64,000 nucleotides of DNA from Pontederia crassipes (Eukaryota > Streptophyta > Magnoliopsida > Commelinales > Pontederiaceae), in the NCBI GenBank assembly GCA_030549335.1, contig CM060189.1:50748917-50812916 (forward strand). Reading direction: 5' to 3'. Both the position numbers and the translations under genes were made by a program. Position 1 is the first letter of the stretch; each line of letters starts with the position of its first letter. Shown here in pieces: positions 12,248-23,584 of the stretch. Under the pieces are notes generated by a model, which did no database searches, had not been told where the DNA came from, and was given only the letters and a program-made list of their open reading frames with translations.

Positions 12248-12849
12248 GAAGTTAGAATTTGAGTTGGAATAGAGATCCAATTTTATCTCCTAATTTATTG
12301 CAAACCTAAATCTTTTTATTCTTTTCATATTTTTTTATTAATTTTATCTCCTAATTTATTTCAAACTTAATTCATTTTATAATTTTCATATTTTCTCTCT
12401 TTTGCTGATTTTAGGAGATTGATACATTATAAAACTCCTTAAAATAAAATTTTCTTCAAATTTAGACATTGGGCAGGTGCTTACCAAAGAAAGTAGGAAT
12501 CTCCCTGCACATTTTAAATTCGACTTTCAAACTTGCCTTGTATAGCTTCAAGCCAACTTAACTAATGGAACATTCTTATTCTTGTGACATTGTACTTTAA
12601 ACTATTAGTTGCTTTTCATATGTCAGATCTTTTTTTTATCTTGTTCTTCACATCTTGTCACATTACCATCATCATGAATAAACTTTTAGGACATCGATAC
12701 ATGAAAGATATAAGCGTTTTTATGTTTAAGATATTAGGATTAGACCTATTATTAGCAAAAAATGAATATAGTAACATTATTTTAAAGGAGATTTGTTAAT
12801 TAAGTGACAAATTAATTAAGTAATAAACATAATCTTACAAATAAGAACT
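12248..12849. other. AT-rich intergenic DNA, no gene
   Basis: A short local repeat (attttatctcctaatttatt near 12280 and 12340) is the only structure I see. The 71-residue plus-strand frame at 12584-12799 is hydrophobic and AT-driven and resembles nothing known. Confidence 0.5.
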
Positions 12850-13870
12850 CTTTACTATTTTATTTGTTACATATTATATATTTATTATAAAAATATTATT
12901 TTAATATTAGTACTTTATATTACGTATAAAAGTTTATTATATTTTTCTTTAAAAATAATTTATCAAAATTTATTATTATGATAATCTATTAAATATATTA
13001 TTATGATAATCAATGAAAATTCAAAATTTTATTTAATAGTTATTTATAAATATATTTATTAATTATATTTATAATTTTATCAAAAAAACATCAAAGTTAA
13101 TTTGTTAAGTCAACTATTCATTCAGTATCATCAATTCACTTCCCCAAGCCTACCACGAGTCTCCTAAAGCTGAAGAGAAAGCGTCATATTTCCCAAATAT
13201 AACGATCGAGAGAGAAAGATGCATAGAAATGTAGATTTTTTAATAGCATTTGACAAGTAAAATTGTGATTGGTATGAGTTTCCAATGAATAGTTTATTTG
13301 ATGAATCAATTAATTTTTTTTATTTTGCTTTAGGTGCAACTAAATGTAATTATTGAAGCTAAAACATTGATTTGGTAGATAATTTGGTGTTTGAATGAAA
13401 GTGGAATCAGAAATAAGAAATAAAACATCCAACAAAATTAGCCTGATTTATTACTTCATTTTCCATAATGATGAATAGTTATCATTATAAGAAGCCAAAA
13501 CGATGAATTAATTATTATAATCAATTAATCATTAATTAAATTTTAATCTTAGTTAAGTTTAAGTTAATCAAACTAGCCTATTTGTTATTAATAAATGGCC
13601 ACCTTTCTTATATTTTTAGAAGTAATTAATGATTGGCCATAGTCATTATTATTAAATTCAGTTAACTTATCATTAATTGTAAGTAACCTATTTCATATCA
13701 ATAAATGACCATTGTTTTTTTCATAATTTCTATAAGTTAATAACAATTAATCATTGATATTAATTTTGCTAAGTTTGATTTAAATTTAATAAAAAGTTAC
13801 CTATCCTATACTTATAGATCAACTTTATTTTAATAATTTAACAAATTATCAATAAATTAACTGAGACTTC
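12850..13870 (+). repeat. Tandem duplication upstream of the SPH gene, copy A
   Basis: Copy A shares, in the same order, several blocks with 14030-15860. Examples are the attttatttgttac start, the caattcacttcccca/caattcacttgccca block with the following gaaagcgtcat, and the long aataaatgaccattgttttt block near 13700. It is diverged and AT-rich. Unlike copy B it is not followed by an SPH reading frame. Confidence 0.65.
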
Positions 13871-14029
13871 AAAACAAATTCCACACCCTCTGGTTTTGCA
13901 ATTTTGGTTGAACAGTTACATTTAGGGGGTTGAACCCCTTCCCCTTATTTGACACTTTGTTCTACTCTCGCTATGTCCCTCTCATAATTCTCTCACGTCT
14001 CTTACAACTTCTCTTTCTCTCTCTTTCTC

Positions 14030-15860
14030 TACAATATTTTATTTGTTACGTATAATATATTTATTAATTTAACATTACTATCTTATATGTTGTCTAAAGT
14101 TTTAAAATTATGTTTTATCTTTATGATCCTAATAATTTAACCAAACATCAGTTAGAATTTATTTATCAAATCAGGTTTGCATTTTTTTATCAATTACATT
14201 TAATTTTATCAAAACACATCAAAATTAATTCGTTAATTCAATTATTCATTAAGTACAATCAATTCACTTGCCCAAGGGTACCACGGGACTCCTGAGGGTG
14301 AAGTGTGAGAAAGCGTCATAAAAGATAACTATCAGGAGAGAAAAATGAATAGGAATATGGGCTTTTGAATATTTTGTGGTGTTCTTTTATTTCTTCAGAA
14401 AATGATTAAAGAACTTTTGAATCACTAGATTAAACTTCAAAACTAGGAAGATGTTTCTTGCCATTTGATCATTTTTTCCCATAAGGATTTTATTAATTGA
14501 CAAAACATTTCATTTTTAAGTACTCTCGCAGAAACAAATATTGGTGAACCAAGATGTGGATTAGAGAGATCAAATTTGGAAGCTAAGACCGCTTTGTTTG
14601 AGTAGCATTTGATAAATCAATAAATTTTGGCTGTAAATGTAATTATTTAAGTTAAAATAATGATTTCATAGATAATTTTCATTGGGTGTTTGGATTAAAA
14701 TGGAATAAAAAATAGAAATTAAACGCTGAACAAAATTAGCCTGATTTCATAATGATGAATAGTTCTTATTATAAGAAACCAAATGATGAATTAATTATTA
14801 GATTTAATGAGTGTCCATCTCATTAGATTAGGGTGGATGCCTCTGCCTACATCGGATGCCATCCCATTGTCAATCGATGGCCCGTGCAGATAATCTCCTT
14901 AAGCGTGATTCAAGAGGCAATTTAACAAGCAGTTCAAGCGGCAATAGGCGGTTCACTCGCCCTCGACACCCCCAATCCTCGCGCGAGAATTCTGTGTTTT
15001 GTACCCTAGGAGGGATGACGATCGTCGCCAGACCTCGCTCGCCTTTGCAATCCTTGCCCGTCGTTGCCACCCTCGAGCTCGCTATCCGCCATCGTCCCCG
15101 CCTCGAGCTCACTTCTCTGCCATCTTCTCCGCCTTACTCACATCTGTGTCCATCGGATGGGTAGTATATGAGCTCCTATCCTAGGGTATGCAAAACGTAG
15201 AGGGCAAGGGAGATTGGGGCAAGGGAGATCAGCGGTGAGGTGGAGCGCAAAATGACCAAGGCAAGGGCAGCGAGGTCGTGCGAGAGCTAGCATCATTGAT
15301 GATGAGGATGCACGACAGCGACGACGCGTGAGGGATGTGAACGAATTCAAGGGAAGAGAGGTATTGTGAAAGGTGAGATCGATGGTGAACGAAGTCGAAG
15401 GAAGCTACCGCGGTGACCGAAATCATGCGAGAGATGAGATCGACCGTAAGCAAGGTCAAAGGTGCATTTTTGTTACAATTAACTAATCATTAATGTAATT
15501 AAATAATTTGTAATTTTAGTTATCTTTAACTCAATCAAAACTACCCTATCTTTTATTAATAAATGACCATTTTTCTTATAATTTTAGAAGTAATTAATGA
15601 TTGCCATAGTTATTATTAACTATATTCAGTTAACATAGTTATTATTAACTAAATTAAGTTAACTTACCATTAATTAGAAGTAACTTATTTCATAGCAATA
15701 AATGACCATTGTTTTTTTCATAATTTCTATAAGCCAATAACAATTAATGTTTGACATTGACCACCATTAATTGTGCTATCTTTGATTTAATAAAGAATTA
15801 CGTATCCTATACTAATAGATTAACTTTATTCTTAATAGTTTCAAAAATTCTCAATAAATT
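14030..15860 (+). repeat. Tandem duplication upstream of the SPH gene, copy B
   Basis: This is the second copy of the block at 12850-13870, lengthened by a GC-rich insertion at about 14793-15470. It ends only about 35 bp before the SPH start codon, so it contains that gene's proximal promoter. The last shared words are near 15850 (caataaattatccgag versus caataaattaactgag). Confidence 0.65.
14793..15470. other. GC-rich insertion within duplication copy B
   Basis: This stretch of about 680 bp is absent from copy A and is clearly more GC-rich than its surroundings. It holds overlapping open frames on both strands (for example 14856-15164 plus and 14870-15112 minus). That pattern is what GC-rich non-coding DNA gives, and none resembles a family I know. 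I saw no inverted ends or target duplication. It may be a captured fragment or an unclassified transposon. Confidence 0.45.
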
Positions 15861-15895
15861 ATCCGAGATGGACCAAAAGAAGAAAAAGAAACAGA

Positions 15896-16315
15896 ATGGC
15901 TTTTCCTAACGCTGGCATCATTTGCCTTTCAGCGCTCGCACTCCTTTCTTCGTTGTTCATGGTTTCAAATGGTCGCTTCATCTCAGGATTCAAGACGGTC
16001 CACCTGAACATTACGAATGAACTGGGTCCCGAGTTTCAGTTGGCCACTCATTGCCAATCGAAGGACGACGACATCGGTCACCATGTCTTGAGCTTCCATT
16101 CGTCCCTCAAATGGCACTTCAAGCCCAGCCTCTTTGCCACCACCTTGTTCTTCTGCTCCATGCAGTGGGGGGATGTCTATGCAAGTTTCGAGGTTTACAA
16201 CCAGAAGGTGGATTTGCACAGATGCGATAGACGATGTTGGTGGTCTATTCGCAAAGATGGTGCCTACTTTTTCGATGAAACCAACGGAGCATATGAGCTT
16301 ATGCACAGGTGGTGA
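15896..16315 (+). CDS. S-protein homologue (plant self-incompatibility S1 family), secreted
   Basis: This single-exon gene encodes 139 residues, the usual size for the family. Residues 1-26 form a signal peptide: a hydrophobic run from about residue 7, then VSNG before the mature chain. The mature part carries the S1-domain pattern: VHLNIT (an N-glycosylation sequon at N38), a THCQSKDDDIGHHVL block with C53, the W73-x-F core, TTLFFC with C87, and the C-terminal RCDRRCWWSIRKDGAYF with C110 and C114, giving the four mature cysteines expected to form two disulphides. The protein should be exported. Poppy S1 acts as a pistil ligand in self-incompatibility, but most SPH proteins have no known role and none can be assigned here. 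The ATG at 15896 has A at -3 and G at +4, and no earlier in-frame ATG was chosen. It lies about 300 bp before a large CACTA element. Confidence 0.85.
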   Translation: MAFPNAGIICLSALALLSSLFMVSNGRFISGFKTVHLNITNELGPEFQLATHCQSKDDDIGHHVLSFHSSLKWHFKPSLFATTLFFCSMQWGDVYASFEVYNQKVDLHRCDRRCWWSIRKDGAYFFDETNGAYELMHRW

Positions 16316-16616
16316 TGGTGATCCATGTTTGTTGCTTCAAGAAAACATACATAGCTTGTTCAATTCCTCGAATAAGATATAATGCAATGTTGTTACTTTT
16401 TAATTTTTATTACGATGTATCACTTGTTGCAGTCTCAAAGCAAGCAATAGACATGGAGATATGAGATCAAAGCAGATAAACAGAAAAGATTACCTGCCAA
16501 TTTTATGCTATTTTCATGCTACTTAACATGCTTTATTTTCCTATTTTGTTAGGTTAGTTATATTTATTCGAAGAAAGTTGATACATAAAATGAGATATAG
16601 GAAAAAATATATGTCA
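16316..16616. other. 3' flank of the SPH gene
   Basis: The interval is AT-rich and probably holds the SPH 3' UTR, with a weak poly(A)-like aataagatataatg at about 16371. It ends at the CACTA target duplication TCA (16614-16616). Confidence 0.45.
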
Positions 16617-17215
16617 CACTACAACAAAATATGTTTATTGGGATAAAAAAAATTTGATTCCAAACTCATCAATTTTGGTCACTATTTCTTTTCGGGACAA
16701 TTTTTTTTTGCCCCCATTGGTCACTAAAGCTGGTCTTTAAAAGTTTTGGGAACAAAAAATTTGTGTTGGATCTCAAAAGTATCACTTTTAGATACTAATC
16801 TATTGGTCCCTATAAAATTATGCAATGATCTCTAATAACTACTTTTGGTGCCCAATCAATATAGTTTTGGCAACAAAAAAATCAAGTAATATAGTTTTGA
16901 TAATAATATATTTTTAGGAACCCAGAGGTTGGTCCCTAATAACATATTTATATATTTATCTCCAACAATGTACTAGTAGTCAATTTATGAATTTCTAAAT
17001 TTACAGACATTAGACAATAAAAATTAAGATGCAAAAAGGATTTTAGCCACAAAATTTTTTATTCCTCCTTGATTCATTACAAAAGTAATGTTTAAAAAAT
17101 ATTAGAAGTGTCATCCACAAAACTTCATATTACCCCTCTATCCACAAATCTTATGTAATTTGTTTCTGCAACATATACTTGAAGACTTGATTAAGAGCTG
17201 AAGCAAGTAATTTTG

Positions 17216-17486
17216 GATGTTTGCTGCCTTGATGTCCCGATGAATGATGCGCCTCGCGCACTTGTCGTGAAGATACTCGAGACTTTTCGCTGCTCCTAAA
17301 GCAATCTTGTATCTGGTACCCCAATCCAGATTGGCTCCTGAAGAACCTGAGCCTTCCATTGCAGTGCAAAAAGACAGTGGAACAATTAGATTTGCAGAAA
17401 AAAAAGAGACTTTACTGATGTGCTGATTGTGAATTTTAGTGTTCTGTTCTGCTACTTACCATAAAGGAGAGCTTCAAGACTCCAAC
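17216..17486 (-). pseudogene. Captured receptor-like cytoplasmic kinase fragment, catalytic-loop part
   Basis: On the minus strand, a short exon piece (17460-17486, SLEALLYG) ends at a gtaagt donor. An intron of 106 bp (17354-17459) is followed by an exon encoding [20 protein letters not shown], then EYLHDKC and [12 protein letters not shown]. This is the protein-kinase subdomain VI region with an intact HRDIKAAN catalytic loop. After that the match stops (about 17216). The upstream glycine-rich loop and catalytic lysine, and the downstream DFG and activation segment, are missing, so it cannot be an active kinase. The wording, together with the companion piece at 24575-24661, points to plant RLCK class VI. 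Retention of the intron shows the fragment came from genomic DNA, not from an mRNA copy. Confidence 0.8.
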
Positions 17487-17499
17487 TCAGAGTAAAGGT

Positions 17500-18321
17500 T
17501 CGTTCGTCGGGGATGAGGTCCCAATGAGCTTTAACATGGACAGCAAAGTGGACGAGGCGACCCTGAAGCTCGCGGGATCATTCGAGTGGCCGCACGGGCC
17601 CAAGATGATACGCCGACGAATCATTCAGGGTGGCCTCATCCGCGCCGTGAGCGAGAGCTGGTACCCGGCGTCTGACGACGACTACGGCCTCCTGCTGGAG
17701 GACGACATCGAGGTCTCTCCCTACTACTACATGTGGATCAAGTACGCGCTCCTGGCCTACCACTACGATCCCTAGGTCTCGCTGCCGGAGCTGTCCTCCA
17801 TATCCCTCTACACGCCCCGCCTTGTCGAGGTGGTGAAGGAAAGGCCCAAGTGGAACGCCACCCACTTCTTCAAGAAGATCCATCCCAACACGCCCTACCT
17901 CCACCAACTCCCCTGCAGCTGGGGTGCTGTGTTCTTCCCGAAGCACTGGAGAGAATTCTACGCTTACATGAACGCCAGATTCACCGAGGACGCCAAGCAG
18001 AATCCCGTGCAGATTCCCAAGTCGAGGACGAACGGGTGGCAGGCTTCGTGGAAGAAGTTTCTGATAGACATGATGTACCTGAGAGGGTACGTGAGCTTGT
18101 ACCCTAACTTCCCAGACCAGCAAAGCTTCTCCACCAACCACATGAAGCCCGGGGCGCACATCGCCGCCAAGGACAACGTCGTCAAGCATAACAAGGGAGA
18201 CTTCGAGGTGCCGCTGCTGAAGGACGACTTCACCAAGCTGCTGCCCGCCGGGAAGATGCCTCCGGCTTCCAAGCTGCCGGCGCTCAACCTGTTCAATCAG
18301 CCCCTCTCGATGAAGGGCCTT
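17500..18321 (+). pseudogene. Captured glycosyltransferase-like gene fragment, main part
   Basis: One frame runs from 17500 to 18321 with a single stop (TAG, 17773-17775). It contains SFEWPHGPKMIRRRIIQGGL, WYPASDDDYGLLLEDDIEVS, then HFFKKIHPNTPYLHQLPCSW, RTNGWQASWKKFLIDMMYLR and FSTNHMKPGAHIAAKDNVVK. The LLEDDIE acidic motif suits a nucleotide-sugar glycosyltransferase. As I recall it, the wording matches a conserved plant membrane protein family annotated as glycosyltransferase (the Arabidopsis At5g12260 type); this needs checking. The N-terminal membrane anchor and the first part of the protein are absent: the frame starts abruptly after a 13-bp repeat (17487-17499). The final 33 codons lie beyond the inserted retrotransposon at 24458-24560. 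The fragment is GC-rich and contains no intron. Confidence 0.85.
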
Positions 18322-19187
18322 CCTTACGCTTCGGATACGAAACACGAGACGTGCGGCTTGACTAACCCTGCTCGGTCGTCGATCAGTCCTCGTTTGGACG
18401 TGCTTTGAACCCCGGCCGTACACGCCCCGGATGCACAATGAAACACCCGCCCAAGAAGAAGAGAGGGAGGCTAAGAGTTTAGAAGAAAACTAGAGAATAT
18501 TATTGAGCAATATCAGATTATCCAGGATGGTCTTATAATTCTTGATTACATGTCCTTTTATAATGCCCAAGAGCAATAACTCCTAGTCTAAATTAAGGAC
18601 CTAATCCTATTAGACATGCAAGCCCTTCTCTAGAAAAACCTCCTTGGAGTAAGAGAAAAAATTCAGCAACCTTGGAATCCTAGAAGAATTTGGTCAGCAC
18701 TCCTTCAAAGTCCATCTTGAAGGCAAACTAGTCAGGCCGCCCTCCTGACGCCCTGCCATGTCCGGGGCGCGCCCCGAGTGCGCCCGCCGGGATAAGTCCT
18801 TGTCCTACTAGGACTAGGACTATTTTCCTGTGGCCTCTCCCCATCTTCAGTCCTCCTATGATTAGAACTTCATCTCCAAGTGACCCTCGATCCAGAAGGA
18901 AGCTCCGTCCGCGCCCAAGTCCTACTCGACCTAGGAGAGGTCCGAATTCCTATTCCTACTAGGAGCAGGAATCCTTTCGATCCTGCACTTCTCCACGCGC
19001 TCGTCCTCCTACTCACGATAGGAGTCCAAGTCTTCATCTCCAGAAGCTCCTCCCTCCTCGTCGGACCTTCGGAGTGTTGGATGACTCATATTCCTACTAG
19101 GAGTAGGAATCGCCCCGGCCACGCCCGCCTCCTCGTGCGCATGGTCACGCCCGCTCGGGGCGCGCCCTTCAGTGGGCAGGAGTGACA
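18322..19187 (-). repeat. 3' LTR of the nested gypsy element
   Basis: It aligns along its length with 23595-24457 and ends gaca at 19187. The outer end lacks the tgtcacgc start seen in the other LTR (23585-23592), and captured-gene codons (MKGL) run directly into LTR sequence, so a small deletion removed the terminus. Both LTRs carry repeated cctactaggagtagga palindromes (for example 18949-18970 and 19090-19112). Confidence 0.9.
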
Positions 19188-22100
19188 TCCTCCCCCATCG
19201 AAGTTGTTGCCGTCCCCGGCAACTCTGGTGTGCCTCTTGAACTTGTCGGTGTGCTCATGTCGTTCACCAATCTTCGTGTCTCCACTTCACGTCCAGAGTC
19301 TTCTGCATCTCCGTAGAATCTCTTCAGCATGCTCACGTGGAACACTGAATGGATTTGTCGCAGTTCTTTGGGAAGATCCACTTTATAGGCCACCGTGCCT
19401 ACTCGCTTGGTGATGACGAAGGGACCCTCGTACCTTCTCAACAACCCTTTGTGCAGGTTCCTAAGTGTTTTGAACTGACGCGTTCGTAACTTCACAAGAA
19501 TCGTGTCTCCCACCTGGAACTCGACATGCCTCCGCTTTATCCAAGATGGCCCTCAACGCCTCGAGGTTGTCCTGCCAACCACGCGCCACATGATACGCCG
19601 CCGGACACTTCCTCGCGTACCTGGCCGCTAGTCCTGCAGGTGTCACTAGCTGCCTCCTAGTGACGATCTCGAACGCGTTGCGTCGCCTCGCTCTTTTGCA
19701 TGTTGTACGAAAATTGTGCAACGTCCAAAAGCTTGGCCCAATCCTCCTGATTGGCTGCAACAAAGTGCCTCAGGTAGATTTCCAGAAGATGGTTGGCCCG
19801 CTCCGTTTGGCCATCCGTCTGGGGTTGGAAAGCTGTCGAGAAGCGCAGCTCCGTCCCCAGGAGCCGGAAGAGCTCCCTCCAAAAGTGACCCATGAATCTC
19901 GGATCACAGTCACTGACGATGATCTTAGGTACGCCCCAGTATTTTACTACATGCTTGACAAACAAGCGGGCGACCTCTTCCGCCGAGCAATGCTTTGGAG
20001 CCGGGATGAAGGTTCCATACTTTGAAAACTTGTCGATCACCACCATGATCAATCCCGCTCCCCCAGATTTAGGCAAGGCTGAGATGAAGTCCATAGTCAC
20101 CATCTGTCATGGACGCTCCGGTACGGGCAAGGGTTCCAGCAACCCTACCGGCTTCTTCTGCTCAAGTTTGTCCTGCTGACACTTGAGATATGTCCTCACA
20201 TATGCCTCGACATCCTCTGTCATCTGAGGCCAGAAGTAGGAGTCCTCAACCAACGCCAAGGTACGAGCCGCTCCCGGGTGGCCCGCCCACTTCGAGTCAT
20301 GACAATCCTTCAATATCGACCGTCGAAGACCCTCCCATCGTGGCACGTACAACCGACGTCCCATTGTGAACAACAACCCATCTTCTATCCAGAATCATCG
20401 TGACTTGCCCTCCTCGACAAGTCGAAGCATCTCCAGAGCCTTAGGATCATGCTTTAATCCCTCCCGGATGTGATCCTTGAAGTCCATGCGGATGGCGCTT
20501 ATCGTCGCAAGCTGCACCTTGCGACTTAGAGCATCGGCCACCACGTTGGTCCGCCCCGTCTTATATTCCAAGATGTAATCGAACTCCGCCAAGAAGTCCT
20601 GCCATCGTGCCTGCTTCGGGCTCAGCTTCTTCTGATTCTGAAAGTAAGATGTTGCTACGTTGTCCGTCTTCACAACGAATGCGCTCCCAAGAAGATAATG
20701 CCTCCACATGCGCAAGCAGTGCACCACTGTGGTCATCTCCTTATCATGGACCGGATATCGTTGTTCGGCCTCGTTGAGCTTCCGGCTCTCGAAGGCCACT
20801 GGGTGTCCCTCCTGCATGAGGACACCACCCAATGCGAAGTCGCAAGCGTCCGTTTGCACCTCAAACGGCTTCTCGTAGTCGGGTAGACACAAGCACGGCT
20901 CCTCCGCCACTGCGTTCTTCAGGCCTTCAAATGCCTCCACGCATTTCTCTGACCATAACCACTTCGCGTTCTTCTTTAGAAGGTCGGTGAGGGGCGCAGT
21001 CCGTCGCGAGTATCCCTCGATGAACCTTCTGTAGTAGTTGGTGAGTCCCAAGAACGATCACATCTCCAGAACGTTCGTTGACGGCTTCCAGTCGAGAATA
21101 GCTTGGACCTTCCCCTTGTCCATGGTGATTTTCCCGGCTTTAATATGGTGCCCAAGGAATATCACTTCCGGTTGGACGAACGAGCATTTCTCCAACTTGA
21201 CAAATAGCTTGTTCTCACGCAGCAGCCTGAACACCTCCCCGAGATGCTCCACATGCTCTGCCAGCGTCTCCGAGTATACCACTATATCGTCCAAGTACAC
21301 CACCACGCACTTGTCCAATAGTGGGTGAAAGATCTTGTTCATCGTCGTATAAAAGGTCGCCGGTGCATTCGTGAGGCCGAAGGGCATCACCAAGAACTCG
21401 TATGATCCGTACCGCGTCACACATGTCGTCTTGTCTTCATCCCCTTCCGCAATCCTCACCTGCCAATACCCCGATCTCAAGTCCAACTTGGAGAAGAACC
21501 TCGCTTTTCCGAGTCGGTCGAAGAGATCTCCGATCAGCGGGATCGGGTACTTGTTCCGCACGGTGATCTTGTTGAGTGCCCTGTAGTCGATGCACATCCG
21601 CATCGACCCGTCCTGCTTCCTCTGAAATAGGACCGGCACCCCATATGGTGCCTTCGAGGGCCTGATGAACCCAACTTTCAGCAACTCGTTCAGCTGTTTC
21701 CGAAGCTCCTCCAGCTCCGGAGGTGCCATGCGATACGGCCCCATAGCCGGAGGCTTCGCACCTGACACCAGGTCGATGGCGTGATCGATATCTCGACGAG
21801 GAAGAAGTCTGCTCGGTAGCTCTGGCGGCATTATATCCTTGTACTGCTCCAGAAGCCTTTCCACTTCCTCTGGTACGCCTTGAACCTTGAGTCCGGTCTC
21901 GTTGAGCTTCAAGGCAGCCAAGTAGGTGACCTCCTTTCGACGTATGCCCTTATCAAGTTGCATCGCCGAAAGCATCTTGGACTTCACGCTGGCCCTCGTC
22001 GTGGCAACTTCATGCGAAGCTTCCTGAGATAGCAAATGAATCCCCTCCTGGGAAAGTCTCACCTCACGGAACGCATCCATGAACTCCATGCCTAGGACGA

Positions 22101-23355
22101 ATCGATGGTCGTCCATGTTGACGATCGTCATGGTGATCGCTCCTTCCCACTCCCCCACCTTCGCGTGGATATCTTTGGTCGTACCAAGGATTGGCTGGGA
22201 GGTCGCGTTCACAGTCTTGATCAGGCCTGGCTCCTTGACATACCGTATGCCAAGTTGTACCGCTTCCCTTGAATTCATGAAGTTGTGCGTGGCTCCAGTA
22301 TCAACCAGAGCGGTCGAAGTGTGGTCATTCACTGCGACCTCCACGAACATCAGGCCCTTCGCGGTCTTCTTCACTTCCTTCGTCAGGAGCATTGCGGTAG
22401 CAGTCGTCAGCGCCATTATAGACCCCATGTGTGCAGCGCCTTGCTCGGTGTCCGCAGTAGATGCCATGGTCGAGAGCCCCTTCTTCGTGTCGCACTCCCT
22501 CGCGTAGTGCGGCCCTCCACAGAGGAAGCATCTGACCATCTTCTTGGCATCTCCCTTCGATGTCATCGCCTTCTTCTCTTGCTTATCGTTCTTCTTGCCA
22601 CCTGCTGGGGCTTCGTCCTTCTTGGACTTGCCCTGATCCTTAGCACTCGCGCCAAGATCTCGGTTTGCTGAAAACTCCACCAAAGCTTCAGCAGCGACCA
22701 ATACTCCGTTCATGGTCGTTATCCTCTGACGTCTCAACTCCTGAGCCGCCCATGATTTCAACCCCCGCAGGAAGAAGAACAACCATGTCGACTCCTCCAT
22801 GCTCCCGGGCATCTCCAACATAAGCGGTTGGAACTTTTCGATATATTCCTTCATGGAACCCATTTGCTTGAGAGAGGTCAGCTTGTTCATAGCCACTTCT
22901 TGTGCATTGCCGGAGTAGAATTGCATCTTCAATTCCACCTTGAAGTCTGCCCAAGACTCTATCGGAGTCTCGTCTCCTTCCTCCATCCGACGCCACCACA
23001 AGAGCGCACCATCCACCAGGTAGCGCACGGCCATGTCGATCTGGTCCTTCTCGACCACGATCTTGGTCGTCTTGAAACTCTTTTCAAGACACCAAAGAAA
23101 ATTGTCGATGGTCGTCGCCTCCCGCGCACCATCATATTTCTTCGGTTCCGGTCCCAAGAACTTGGGCACCAGGGTCTTCGATCGCAGCCCTCCTGCATCG
23201 AAGAGAAGACCTTTGAGCAGCAACAAATCTATCTCCATGGCCTTCCACCTTGCATCCATAGCCTCCTCTATGGCTGCAACGCGGCTGGACAGCTCCTGGT
23301 GTAAGGCTCCTCCTTGCTCCAGTGCCAAGTTGTGTTCTCCTGCCGCGGCTTCCAA
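19169..23355 (-). pseudogene. gag-pol polyprotein of the nested gypsy element, broken
   Basis: A single minus-strand frame runs from about 23355 to 19690. In order it shows a gag domain (YDGAREATTIDNFLWCLEKS), a CCHC zinc knuckle (RCFLCGGPHYAREC, about 22530-22490), aspartic protease (LVDTGATHNF), reverse transcriptase (FSKLDLRSGYWQVRI, VVYLDDIVVYS), RNase H ([21 protein letters not shown]), the integrase zinc-binding region and the integrase core (MDFISALPKS, VSDCDPRFMGHFW, QPQTDGQTERAN). The frame is interrupted by stops at 21058-21060, 20395-20397 and 20107-20109, then shifts near 19685 and again near 19525. Two further stops disrupt the N-terminus upstream of 23355, and no ATG is in frame close to it. 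One zinc-binding cysteine of integrase is Tyr. The element cannot make a functional polyprotein. Confidence 0.93.
19188..19202 (-). other. Polypurine tract of the nested gypsy element
   Basis: On the minus strand a gggggagga run abuts the 3' LTR (ending at 19187), the expected site for plus-strand priming. Confidence 0.75.
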
Positions 23356-23569
23356 GATACGGACCGCCTCGTCCGTTTCCTGAAGACTTCATTCCAGCGC
23401 CTCCATATTCTTCTCAATATGGTTGCCGGGATCTCTGGACTTTGCTCGCGTATTCTTTTTCTTTTCCCCACCGTCCGCACCTTGGACTCGACCCCGGGTC
23501 GTGTCCTAAGCTTCCATCGAACGGCCTTTGCTCAAAGCACCTTCTTCTCCTGACATAGTCGGAACCTAA

Positions 23570-23581
23570 GCTCTGATACCA
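23570..23581 (-). other. Primer-binding site, initiator-Met tRNA type
   Basis: The plus strand reads gctctgatacca; its complement TGGTATCAGAGC pairs with the 3' end of plant initiator methionine tRNA. It lies three bases inside the 5' LTR (23585). Confidence 0.9.
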
Positions 23582-23584
23582 CAT

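Noticed and set aside
17138-17369. Functional receptor-like kinase gene
   Set aside because: Only the catalytic-loop region is present. ATP-binding and activation segments are missing, and the piece lies inside a transposon.
17578-18438. 286-codon minus-strand frame opposite the glycosyltransferase-like fragment
   Set aside because: It is the antisense shadow of a GC-rich coding fragment. The plus strand carries the recognisable motifs and this frame matches nothing.
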